A program made the position numbers and the translations under genes. DNA of 64,000 nt from Chitinophaga pinensis (GTDB lineage Bacteria > Bacteroidota > Bacteroidia > NS11-12g > UBA955), in the NCBI GenBank assembly GCA_945877575.1, contig CAMDUE010000002.1, positions 62,001 through 126,000 of the forward strand, given 5' to 3'. Under the pieces are notes generated by a model, which was not told the DNA's origin, did not search any database, and saw only the letters and a list, made by a program, of their open reading frames with translations. Shown in pieces: positions 1 through 7,997 of this stretch (positions within the stretch are counted from its first letter, which is position 1; each line of letters opens with the position of its first letter).

Positions 1-97
1 AGTTGAAACTGTTTTGGGCTGGAAGGCAAAAAAAGATTTGAGCGACATGCTCAAAGACGCTTGGCATTGGCAATCGCTCCAAAAATCAAATACATAA
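1..97 (+). CDS. galE: UDP-glucose 4-epimerase, C-terminal end (partial)
   Basis: Only the last 31 codons are in the window, read from base 2 and ending at TAA (95-97). The residues VETVLGWKAKKDL followed by DMLKDAWHWQ match the C-terminus typical of GalE, which interconverts UDP-glucose and UDP-galactose with bound NAD in the cytoplasm for surface polysaccharide supply. The NAD-binding fold and catalytic residues lie outside the window, so the call rests on this tail alone. The gene converges on lnt and the two coding regions overlap by 47 bp. Another extended-SDR sugar epimerase is possible but the tail is very GalE-like. Confidence 0.8.
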   Translation, partial: VETVLGWKAKKDLSDMLKDAWHWQSLQKSNT

Positions 98-1700
98 ACA
101 ACAAAACCCCAATCACTATCAAATCATTGATTTTGGAATAAAATGTTCTAATCTCATTTGCATAGATGTTCTGAACAATGCATTTCTTCTCGTACCAATC
201 CGTTTTTTGATATTCTTGACCCACAGGATCAATAAATCCACTAATACCCGTATTCGCTGACCTAGCAACCCATTTGCGCGTCTCTATGGCTCTCAAACGA
301 GCATATGAAAAGTGCTGTTTGTAACCTGGCGTATTTTCCCACCAAGCATCGTTGGTGATTATTCCCAACCACTGAGCCCCGTTTTTTACGTAATCACTTA
401 CATATTCACCGTAAATACTCTCGTAACAAATGATTGGTGCAATGGCATTATCCACTCCAAGTGCTGAAGCACTATCACTGACCCCTAAACTTCCCGTTGT
501 GCTGTTTTCATCTAAGGTAACAGCCAATTTTTCTAAAATTGGAAACGTCTGAATGAACGGCATCTGCTCTGTACCAGGTACCAACTTACTTTTATGATAT
601 ACTTGTGCAGCCGCAGAATTATTCAAAAACAACGCCGAATTATACAAATTCAAATATACACTGCTATCGTACCTGCTCTTTCTCGCACTTCTATTGGGCT
701 TAACCGTTGTATTGTAATATCGAATTCCTGAAAAACCTGTTAGAAGGCTCAATTTAGGGTTCAAACTGTCTTGCAGCAAATACCTCCGCAACAATGCCAC
801 TTGGTAATTGCTTTCAATTTGATCAACGTCCACACTATTAACCAGGCACGTTTCAGGCCATAAAAGCCAGTCTACTGAATCGCCAGATTCGGTCATGCCC
901 TGTTTTGATATACGCAGCATTTCATTTTGCATATCAATGGGGTCTCTGACAAACTTTTCATTCCATGGATCAAAGCTGGGCTGTAGAACGGCCACCTTTA
1001 TTTTTTTTCCCTGTTGGATATTTATTTCTGCAAGCTTCCCAAGAATCAACGAAAAGGAAATGGGCAATATCCAAAACAAGGGCACTAGAACTTTTGAACT
1101 GCGATTAATTTTACTCGGCGATGGATAAACCACCAAAAGACGATATAAAATAACATTCCCAACCAGCACCCAAAACGAACCGCCCAGAGTACCTGTGTAT
1201 TCATACCATTGAACAATAGGAATGGCCGTTGAAAGCCCATTTCCCAATGCAAGCCAAGGCCAACTCAAATCCCATCGGTGATGCCCGTATTCATAAAACA
1301 ACCAAGAGAATATGAAAATTCCCCATACAAAAAACTCACTTTTCAACTTATTGCCGTCATTCAGCCTCCGTTTAATGAATCTCCAAATTCCAAAAGGAAT
1401 CAACATAAACAAAGAGTTCAAAAAGAGCATACTGACCGCACCCCATGCCGATGCAAACCAAACCCACCAAGTGGTTGAAATATTCCAGCCCAAAATGGCT
1501 AAGAACAGAAAGCCGTAAAATTTTGTTTTGGAATCAAAATATCCTGAATATCGTTCCCCCAAAAGAAATAAAGGAATGAAAGAAACAAATAATAAGGGCC
1601 AAATACCCACGGGTTCCCAGGCTAAAACAAATAAAACTGCGGGCAATAGAACCAATGCCCATGTAGGCAAAGTTCTGAATTTATTCATCATCTGATTCAT
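51..1700 (-). CDS. lnt: Apolipoprotein N-acyltransferase
   Basis: 549 residues. Lnt transfers an acyl chain from phospholipid to the N-terminal diacylglyceryl-cysteine of lipoproteins at the periplasmic face of the inner membrane. Several hydrophobic segments fill the first 220 residues, followed by a nitrilase-like domain. The expected catalytic triad is visible: Glu283 (WPETCLVN), Lys370 (YHKSKLVPGTEQ) and Cys425 (IICYESIYGEY). A last membrane segment lies near the C-terminus. The ATG at 1700 overlaps the end of rsmI by 20 bp; in-frame ATGs at 1691 and 1688 are possible alternatives. The window encodes several lipoproteins that would be substrates. The 3' end overlaps galE on the other strand. 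Confidence 0.93.
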   Translation of the reverse strand: MNQMMNKFRTLPTWALVLLPAVLFVLAWEPVGIWPLLFVSFIPLFLLGERYSGYFDSKTKFYGFLFLAILGWNISTTWWVWFASAWGAVSMLFLNSLFMLIPFGIWRFIKRRLNDGNKLKSEFFVWGIFIFSWLFYEYGHHRWDLSWPWLALGNGLSTAIPIVQWYEYTGTLGGSFWVLVGNVILYRLLVVYPSPSKINRSSKVLVPLFWILPISFSLILGKLAEINIQQGKKIKVAVLQPSFDPWNEKFVRDPIDMQNEMLRISKQGMTESGDSVDWLLWPETCLVNSVDVDQIESNYQVALLRRYLLQDSLNPKLSLLTGFSGIRYYNTTVKPNRSARKSRYDSSVYLNLYNSALFLNNSAAAQVYHKSKLVPGTEQMPFIQTFPILEKLAVTLDENSTTGSLGVSDSASALGVDNAIAPIICYESIYGEYVSDYVKNGAQWLGIITNDAWWENTPGYKQHFSYARLRAIETRKWVARSANTGISGFIDPVGQEYQKTDWYEKKCIVQNIYANEIRTFYSKINDLIVIGVLLFMYLIFGAIANAKRL

Positions 1701-2391
1701 TTTGGTCTAACTTGGAATAATCCTTGCCTTCCAAAACTACAACAAATTCTCCTTTGGGCGCATGCTGTTTAAAATGAGATAAAACCTCATTTAACGTACC
1801 GTTAATGGTTTCTTCAAATTTCTTGGTTAACTCCCTTGAAACGCTAATTCTTCGATGTGGCTCACACAAGGAGGCTAAGGCTTCTAAAGATTTTAATAAC
1901 TTATGAGGACTTTCATAAAAAGCGACGGTAATTCCAGAATTGACCAATTCATTTATTTTGGTTTGTCGTCCTTTTTTCTGAGGAAGAAATCCCTCAAAAA
2001 TAAATCGATGCAGTGCGAAACCACTTTTTACCAATGCGGGTACAAAAGCGGTGGCACCTGGAAGAACTTCTACGGGAATTCCGTTTTCTAATGCCGCTCT
2101 AACTAACAAAAACCCCGGATCTGAAATAGCCGGGGTTCCTGCGTCTGATATCTGGGCCAAAACAACCCCAGATTGTAATTCTTGAATGTACTTAGCTAAT
2201 CGTGAGTGTTCGTTGTGAAGATGAAAACTCTCTAAAGGCGTTGTAATTTGATAATGATTTAACAACACCTTTGAGGTTCGGGTATCTTCGGCCAGCACTT
2301 TAGATACTGATTTAAGTACTTCTACCGCCCGGTAAGTCATATCTCCCAAATTGCCAATGGGCGTGGGGACTATATAAAGCTTACCTGACAT
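1681..2391 (-). CDS. rsmI: 16S rRNA (cytidine-1402 2'-O)-methyltransferase RsmI
   Basis: 236 residues, about the lower end of the family length. RsmI methylates the ribose of C1402 in 16S rRNA using SAM. The tetrapyrrole-methylase fold motifs are present: PTPIGNLGDMTYRA near the N-terminus, EDTRTSKVLLNHY, and SDAGTPAISDPG, which lines the SAM pocket. The C-terminal acidic tail (NESDDE) is short. ATG at 2391 lies 7 bp after the rny stop, and the 3' end overlaps lnt by 20 bp, so it is probably translated from the same message as rny and lnt. Confidence 0.95.
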   Translation of the reverse strand: MSGKLYIVPTPIGNLGDMTYRAVEVLKSVSKVLAEDTRTSKVLLNHYQITTPLESFHLHNEHSRLAKYIQELQSGVVLAQISDAGTPAISDPGFLLVRAALENGIPVEVLPGATAFVPALVKSGFALHRFIFEGFLPQKKGRQTKINELVNSGITVAFYESPHKLLKSLEALASLCEPHRRISVSRELTKKFEETINGTLNEVLSHFKQHAPKGEFVVVLEGKDYSKLDQNESDDE

Positions 2392-2398
2392 ATTGATC

Positions 2399-3940
2399 TT
2401 ATTTAGCTACGCCTACAGAACGCTTCTCACGAATCACAGTAATCTTAACTTGACCTGGATAGCGCATCTCAGTCATGATTCTGTTAGAAAGCTCAAATGC
2501 CAAAGTATCTGCTTGATCATCGGTGGTTTTTTCAGCACCCATAATAATGCGCAACTCACGACCAGCTTGAATGGCAAAAGCTTTTTCAACCCCAGGGTAA
2601 CTCAAAGCCATATTTTCCATTTCTTTGATACGTTCAACGTATTGCTCATCTCCACGACGTGCGCCAGGGCGAGATCCGCTGATTGCGTCACAAGCTTGGA
2701 TGATAGGACTCAACAAGCTTGTCATTTCTATTTCATCGTGGTGGGCACCAACAGCATTCACTACTTCAGGGTGTTCGCCGTACTTTTCGCACAACTTCAT
2801 ACCCAACAATGCGTGTGGAGTTTCCTCGTCGTTATCAGGGCATTTTCCAATGTCATGCAATAATCCTGCACGTTTAGCAAGTTTCACATTTAAGCCCATT
2901 TCCGCAGCCATAGTTGCACATAAACGAGCTACTTCACGGCTGTGCTTCAATAGGTTTTGTCCGTAAGAACTTCTGAAACGCATTCTTCCAACATATCGAA
3001 TCAATTCAGGGTGTAAACCGGTAATACCTAAATCAACCACGGTTCTTTCTCCCCATTCAATGACTTCTTCTTCAATTTGCTTTTTGGTTTTTTCAACCAC
3101 TTCTTCAATACGAGCAGGGTGAATTCTACCATCGCGAATCAAACGTTCCAAGGAAACTCGGGCAACCTCTCTTCTGATAGGGTCATAACAGCTCAATACA
3201 ATGGTTTCTGGGGTGTCATCAATCAAAATTTCTACACCAGTTGCGGCTTCAAACGCTTTGATATTTCTACCTTCTCTACCAATAATACGGCCTTTAACAT
3301 CATCAGATTCCAATGGGAATGCAGTAACTGTATTGTCAATAGCCAATTCAGCTGCTGTTCTTTGGATGGTTTGAAGTACAATCCTCTTTGCTTCTCTAGT
3401 TGCACCCAATTTAGCTTCCTCTACAATGTTTTTTGCGATGGTAAGACCTTCGGTGTGCGACTTAGCTTTGATGGTTTCAATCATTTGATCTTTGGCATCA
3501 TTCTGCGACAAACCGGCAATTGACTCTAATTTAGCCAATTGTTGCTCACGAAGGGTTGCTAATTCTTTTTCTTTTGTTTTGTACGCTTCCATTTGGGCGT
3601 CTAAACGTTGGCTTTTCTGAGTGGTCTCATCTTCTTTCTGTTTAAGACTCTTCATTTTGTCATCTAAAGATTGCTCCTTCTGACGAAGTCTATTTTCAGC
3701 ATTTGACAACTCTGAATTGCGCTTGTTTGTTTCACGCTCGTATTCTGAACGAAGCTGCATGTACTTCTCTTTTGCTTCAACAATACGGTCTTTTTTGAGA
3801 GATTCTCCTTGTGATTTTGCCTCCTCGAGGATGCGAGTTCGCTCGCTTTCTAACTGATTTTTTCTTGCCGATACGAATACTACGTACCCTAAGCCTAATC
3901 CACCGACTAGACCTGCAAGGATGAACACGATAACTTCCAT
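2399..3940 (-). CDS. rny: Ribonuclease Y
   Basis: 513 residues, the usual length for RNase Y, a membrane-anchored endoribonuclease that initiates mRNA decay. The protein shows an N-terminal membrane helix (residues 3-22), a long charged coiled coil to about residue 190, a KH domain with GRIIGREGRNIKAFE, and an HD domain with the metal-binding pair His362-Asp363 in AGLLHDIGK. It lies 47 bp downstream of zapA and 7 bp upstream of rsmI, all on the minus strand. The only other RNA-decay enzyme in the window is PNPase, at 49 kb. Confidence 0.95.
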   Translation of the reverse strand: MEVIVFILAGLVGGLGLGYVVFVSARKNQLESERTRILEEAKSQGESLKKDRIVEAKEKYMQLRSEYERETNKRNSELSNAENRLRQKEQSLDDKMKSLKQKEDETTQKSQRLDAQMEAYKTKEKELATLREQQLAKLESIAGLSQNDAKDQMIETIKAKSHTEGLTIAKNIVEEAKLGATREAKRIVLQTIQRTAAELAIDNTVTAFPLESDDVKGRIIGREGRNIKAFEAATGVEILIDDTPETIVLSCYDPIRREVARVSLERLIRDGRIHPARIEEVVEKTKKQIEEEVIEWGERTVVDLGITGLHPELIRYVGRMRFRSSYGQNLLKHSREVARLCATMAAEMGLNVKLAKRAGLLHDIGKCPDNDEETPHALLGMKLCEKYGEHPEVVNAVGAHHDEIEMTSLLSPIIQACDAISGSRPGARRGDEQYVERIKEMENMALSYPGVEKAFAIQAGRELRIIMGAEKTTDDQADTLAFELSNRIMTEMRYPGQVKITVIREKRSVGVAK

Positions 3941-3987
3941 TTTCTTTTTATTATATTATAATGGAGCACCGTCTGTTAAATGAAATA

Positions 3988-4284
3988 TTATATATGGCTG
4001 AGCAAGGTTTCTATCTCCTCCAAAACTTTCAATGAATCTTCATCATTATCCGTTTTAGGGGTTAAGGGGGGTGTTTGTCTAAGCACTTCCCCCGCTAAAT
4101 CTAAAGAAGCCCAAGACAAGCGATCAAGCGGATTGCTTGTTCCAAATCTTTTAAATCCTTCGATTCTATTATTCAGCAACTCGGCAGCTTTCAGCACCTG
4201 AGCCTCATCTTTTTGAGCCACCCTAAGTCTAATAGGATGGTTATCTATAATTAATGAGACTAATACGGTCTGATTACTATCCAT
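3988..4284 (-). CDS. zapA: Cell division protein ZapA
   Basis: 98 residues. ZapA binds and bundles FtsZ filaments at the division ring. The N-terminal part (VSLIIDNHPIRLRVAQKDE) matches the small ZapA globular head, and the rest is a helical dimerisation region that includes AAELLNNRIEGF. It starts 6 bp after the stop of a coiled-coil gene, an arrangement that suggests coupled expression. It is followed by a 47 bp gap to rny. The family is short and divergent, so the name rests on the head-domain pattern plus length. Confidence 0.85.
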   Translation of the reverse strand: MDSNQTVLVSLIIDNHPIRLRVAQKDEAQVLKAAELLNNRIEGFKRFGTSNPLDRLSWASLDLAGEVLRQTPPLTPKTDNDEDSLKVLEEIETLLSHI

Positions 4285-4290
4285 ATTACA

Positions 4291-4626
4291 TTATTCGTTT
4301 AACAAATCAATGCACCGGTCAATGTCGCGAACCAACTCATTAATCTTGATTTTTAAATCATGATTGGATGATGAAGATTCGTTAGACATTTCTTTTGCAA
4401 TTTTAATCAATTTATTCTGTTCTGTTAAATCATTGATGGTATTTTTCTGAATTTGGATGATGTTTTCGTTCAAAGCCCTTTGTTCTTCGCTATCTGACAA
4501 TCTGCCCTTCAGCAAATCAACTTCCTGGAGTAACGCATTGTTTTGAACTTCTAGGGCACGATTTTTATGAACCAGCTTTAAAACTTTCTCCTTAATCAGA
4601 CCCAATCTTTGTTCCATATCAACCAT
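4291..4626 (-). CDS. Coiled-coil protein next to zapA
   Basis: About 111 residues, almost entirely predicted coiled coil: regular heptads of Leu, Ile and Val between charged residues (for example LGLIKEKVLKLVHKNRALEV) and no membrane segment. I do not recognise a named family. It sits directly upstream of zapA and 6 bp after the rfbA stop. By position and shape it could be a ZapB-like partner of ZapA in the division ring, but this is inference. The open frame extends to a TTG at 4632 that overlaps nothing useful; ATG at 4626 (MVDMEQ) or 4617 (MEQRLG) are better starts, and I chose 4626. Confidence 0.75.
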   Translation of the reverse strand: MVDMEQRLGLIKEKVLKLVHKNRALEVQNNALLQEVDLLKGRLSDSEEQRALNENIIQIQKNTINDLTEQNKLIKIAKEMSNESSSSNHDLKIKINELVRDIDRCIDLLNE

Positions 4627-4632
4627 CAACAA

Positions 4633-5511
4633 TTAAATACTGTATGTTTTGATATTAATAATTTTCTCTAAATAAATTCCGTAACCACTTTTCTTAAGAG
4701 GTTGTGCAATTTCTAACAATTGTTCGGTTGAAATAAATCCTTGTCTCCAAGCAATCTCTTCAATGCACCCAACTTTCATGCCTTGACGCTCTTCAATTAC
4801 TTCTACAAACTGACCTGCTTGCATCAAACTCGCAAAAGTACCTGTGTCTAACCATGCAGTGCCTCGGCTCAAGATTCTGACCTGTAATTTTCCTTGTTCG
4901 AGATAAATCTTGTTTACATCTGTGATTTCCAATTCACCCCTAGCTGAAGGTTTAAGGTTTTTAGCAATTTCTACAATTGAATTATCGTAAAAATACAAAC
5001 CCGGTACAGCAAAGTTTGACTTAGGAACCGCTGGCTTTTCTTCAATGCTCAAAGCTTTCAAGTTATCATCAAAATCAACCACTCCATATCTTTCTGGGTC
5101 TGAAACATGATAGGCGAATACAATTCCACCATCAGGTTCTTTACAACTTTTGAGAGTCTGATTTAAGTTTGAACCATAGAAAATGTTATCTCCTAAAATC
5201 AATGCTACGCTATCATCTCCAATGAAATCGGCACCCAAAACAAATGCCTGAGCAAGTCCGTCAGGACTAGGCTGAACACAATATTCAAAACGGCAACCAA
5301 TTCTTGATCCATCACCCAAAAGTCGTTCAAAATGAGGAAGATCATTTGGCGTTGAAATGATTAAGATTTCCCGAATTCCCGCCATCATCAGAACAGATAA
5401 CGGATAATATATCATGGGTTTATCGTAAACAGGCATCAACTGTTTACTCACAGCCATGGTTAATGGATACAATCTAGTACCTGAGCCACCGGCAAGAATT
5501 ATTCCTTTCAT
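4633..5511 (-). CDS. rfbA: Glucose-1-phosphate thymidylyltransferase
   Basis: 292 residues, full length for RfbA/RmlA, which makes dTDP-glucose from dTTP and glucose-1-phosphate, the first step of dTDP-rhamnose synthesis. The nucleotide-binding loop [11 protein letters not shown] is at residues 8-18 and is followed by [12 protein letters not shown]. The substrate motifs ILGDNIFYG and WLDTGTF are also present. The other rml genes are not in the window, so the gene is separated from its usual pathway partners here. It is packed between tyrS (16 bp upstream) and the coiled-coil gene (6 bp downstream). Confidence 0.95.
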   Translation of the reverse strand: MKGIILAGGSGTRLYPLTMAVSKQLMPVYDKPMIYYPLSVLMMAGIREILIISTPNDLPHFERLLGDGSRIGCRFEYCVQPSPDGLAQAFVLGADFIGDDSVALILGDNIFYGSNLNQTLKSCKEPDGGIVFAYHVSDPERYGVVDFDDNLKALSIEEKPAVPKSNFAVPGLYFYDNSIVEIAKNLKPSARGELEITDVNKIYLEQGKLQVRILSRGTAWLDTGTFASLMQAGQFVEVIEERQGMKVGCIEEIAWRQGFISTEQLLEIAQPLKKSGYGIYLEKIINIKTYSI

Positions 5512-5527
5512 GAATCAAAGATAATGA

Positions 5528-6826
5528 CTATTGAACTTCAATTACGAAGTAGTTCTTCTTTCCTTTCTGAGCAATGAGGAAACGTTTGTGAATCAAATAA
5601 CCAGAATCAATTATACCATCAACATCTGAAAATTTCTCTTTATTGATGGAAAAACCGTTTGCTGCAATCATTTTTTTAGCTTCACCTTTCGACGGAAAAA
5701 TTCCCGTATCAACCGCCAATATGTCCAAAACAGAAACACCTGCTTCTATAACATCACGAGAAACCACAAACTTTTCCATGCCTTGAAGACTGGATTCTAA
5801 AGTTGACTCATCTAGAGAAAGAAGATCTTCACGAGTACCATTTCCAAAAAAGACTTGAGTGGCCTTAACGGCTAAATCTAAGGCAGATTTAGAATGTACC
5901 CTTTCTGTCATCTCTTCAGCAAGAGCACGTTGAAGATTTCTTTGGAATTCGTTTCCTTCGTGAGCAGCAATCAATGTTTCAATCTCCTCACGAGATTTCA
6001 AAGAATAAATCTTCATGAATCGCTTTGCATCTTCATCAGCAATGTTCAACCAAAATTGATAAAAGGCAAAAGGCGATGTTTTATTGGGGTCTAGCCAAAT
6101 ATTTCCGCCTTCACTTTTTCCAAATTTGGTTCCATCTGATTTGGTGATCAACGTAGCGGTTACAGCATAAGCTTCACCACCAGCCATTCTTCTGATTAAC
6201 TCAGTTCCTGTTGTGATATTCCCCCATTGATCAGAACCGCCCATTTGAAGTTTGCACCCCATGTTTTGATATAAATGGTAGAAATCATAACCCTGTACCA
6301 ACTGATAACTGAACTCTGTAAATGACAATCCTCCTGACTCCAACCTATTTCTTACGCTGTCTTTCGACATCATATAACTTACAGTAATGTGCTTTCCGAC
6401 ATCTCTGATAAAATCCAAAAAATGCCAATCTTTAAACCAATCGTAGTTATTGACAATGCTGGCAGCATTTGGAACGTTTTCGAAATCCAAAAATTTCATC
6501 AATTGATTTTTTTGGCCCTCAAGATTTTTATTCAAAGTTTCTAAATCCAATAACTGGCGTTCAGCACTTTTACCACTTGGGTCACCTACCATACCAGTAG
6601 CACCGCCAACCAGAGCAACGGGTTTATGTCCTGCACGCTGAAACAATGACAGCATCATTATAGGAACCATGTTTCCAATGTGCAATGAATCTGCAGTAGG
6701 GTCAAAACCGATATAGGCTGTAACTTGCTCTTTGTTTAGCAAGTCTTGGGTTCCGGGAATGGCATCATGCAACAATCCACGCCACTTAAGTTCTTCAATA
6801 AAGTCAAAGTTGGGTTTAAAGCTCAT
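5528..6826 (-). CDS. tyrS: Tyrosyl-tRNA synthetase
   Basis: 432 residues. A class I aminoacyl-tRNA synthetase that charges tRNA-Tyr. The HIGH-type motif HIGN is at residues 49-52, and the KMSKS-type loop appears as KFGKS near residue 234, the form typical of bacterial TyrRS. A C-terminal S4 RNA-binding domain (GIFPSKGEAKKMIAANGF) completes the architecture. The ATG overlaps the end of the upstream membrane-protein gene by 11 bp, implying translational coupling. I see no T-box or other leader element in front of it. Confidence 0.97.
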   Translation of the reverse strand: MSFKPNFDFIEELKWRGLLHDAIPGTQDLLNKEQVTAYIGFDPTADSLHIGNMVPIMMLSLFQRAGHKPVALVGGATGMVGDPSGKSAERQLLDLETLNKNLEGQKNQLMKFLDFENVPNAASIVNNYDWFKDWHFLDFIRDVGKHITVSYMMSKDSVRNRLESGGLSFTEFSYQLVQGYDFYHLYQNMGCKLQMGGSDQWGNITTGTELIRRMAGGEAYAVTATLITKSDGTKFGKSEGGNIWLDPNKTSPFAFYQFWLNIADEDAKRFMKIYSLKSREEIETLIAAHEGNEFQRNLQRALAEEMTERVHSKSALDLAVKATQVFFGNGTREDLLSLDESTLESSLQGMEKFVVSRDVIEAGVSVLDILAVDTGIFPSKGEAKKMIAANGFSINKEKFSDVDGIIDSGYLIHKRFLIAQKGKKNYFVIEVQ

Positions 6827-7253
6827 TGTTTTTTTCTCTCTCCTCTATAATATCTGAAATGGTTTGCTTCATTTTCTCGGCGTCTTCGTCTGAAAGTCCG
6901 CTAGTTGGAAAACTCACCACTTGTGCTGTTTCTTTTAACATAAAATTAATTTCAAAGACTAAGTAATCTATACGCTGAATGAATTTCCAAGGAATAAATT
7001 TATAGTTTGAAAAAAAATGATCTCTCCAAGAAACGCCGTCCTTATCTACCAATACAAAGTAATCGCCTTTTCTTTTTACATAGAGCCAAAACACCAATGA
7101 TAGTGCTATTGCTAAATAAATGAAGCTACCTGCCCAACCAAAAATTCCATAATGGAAAGCAAAACCCACCATCACCATGATGATGATTACTACCATTCCA
7201 GGTAGTTCCGCTTTTGACTTTGGGATTACAACGTGAAATCGATGCTCTGCCAT
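6816..7253 (-). CDS. Small membrane protein, PH-like C-terminal half
   Basis: 145 residues. Two adjacent membrane helices (about residues 19-58) are followed by a soluble region rich in beta-strand pattern (YFVLVDKDGVSWRDHF, then WKFIQRIDYLVFEINF) and a C-terminal charged helix. This layout resembles small bacterial proteins with a PH-like domain behind a membrane hairpin, but I cannot name a family. It lies between a T9SS cargo gene (3 bp gap) and tyrS (11 bp overlap), so it is probably co-expressed with them. No catalytic residues are recognised. Confidence 0.75.
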   Translation of the reverse strand: MAEHRFHVVIPKSKAELPGMVVIIIMVMVGFAFHYGIFGWAGSFIYLAIALSLVFWLYVKRKGDYFVLVDKDGVSWRDHFFSNYKFIPWKFIQRIDYLVFEINFMLKETAQVVSFPTSGLSDEDAEKMKQTISDIIEEREKNNEL

Positions 7254-7256
7254 GAA

Positions 7257-7967
7257 TTACTCCACTACCAATTTTTGTGAAGTGCCATTAGCTAGAACCA
7301 AATACATGCCTGATTTCCAATCAGAAAGATTGATCTGGTAAACCCCATTTTCTGAATTCAACCATGAAATAGCTACCTCTCTTCCTGTCAAATCAAAAAT
7401 TTTGGGTTGAGATTTAGCAAGGATTTGAACTTCTCCATTTGCAGGGTTAGGATATATTTTTAAACCTTTAAGGTTATTTAAATTCATCACATTCGCAGCT
7501 CCTCCTTCAATAGTTAAAACATAATTTCTCAAAGTATCTGGCTGAGCAACAGGTATAGACCCAAAAACTTTAGCGAACACTTGAACAGGTATTTTTAACG
7601 GAAAAACACCACCTTCTGATGGAGTTCCAGTCAATTCAACACAACTCAAAGTCATTGGAAGAAATACACATTTGTAATCTTTACAGATGTATCCCATTCC
7701 AGCTGGCAAGCCATCAATAGATTTCATCACCATAGAATCAATTTTTGCAAGAACAGGAGCTCCTTGAAGAATTACATTAGTATCCTTGAAAAGCATAACT
7801 GTTATACGCTCGCTATATGGAGCATTGATGCTACCTTTAGGCAAAGACGCTGGTGAAATTCCGGGTATGGTCAAAGCTGGATCAGGGGTGCAATTCTGTG
7901 CTTGTAACTGAGGAGAAACAACTGCTAACATTCCGATAGCAATTATCCATGCAAACTTCCGTATCAT
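7257..7967 (-). CDS. Secreted protein with T9SS type A sorting domain
   Basis: 236 residues from the ATG at 7967, which begins a signal peptide (MIRKFAWIIAIGMLAVV to about residue 24). The longer open frame to 8087 runs into the divergent receptor gene and was rejected. The C-terminus carries a type A sorting domain: LKIYPNPANGEV, IFDLTGREV, GMYLVLANG and a final KLVVE. This directs passage across the outer membrane by the type IX secretion system with later cleavage or anchoring. The central part, with paired cysteines, has no fold I recognise. It heads the long minus-strand run that ends with lnt. Confidence 0.85.
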   Translation of the reverse strand: MIRKFAWIIAIGMLAVVSPQLQAQNCTPDPALTIPGISPASLPKGSINAPYSERITVMLFKDTNVILQGAPVLAKIDSMVMKSIDGLPAGMGYICKDYKCVFLPMTLSCVELTGTPSEGGVFPLKIPVQVFAKVFGSIPVAQPDTLRNYVLTIEGGAANVMNLNNLKGLKIYPNPANGEVQILAKSQPKIFDLTGREVAISWLNSENGVYQINLSDWKSGMYLVLANGTSQKLVVE

Positions 7968-7997
7968 TGTAGTTTTAGATTGGTTACACGAAAATAC

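Noticed and set aside
2393-2863. Plus-strand ORF opposite rny
   Set aside because: It lies wholly within a well-supported rny gene, and its text is low in plausible domains.
4633-5511. rfbA as part of an O-antigen or capsule cluster
   Set aside because: No other rml or glycosyltransferase genes are adjacent; neighbours are housekeeping genes.
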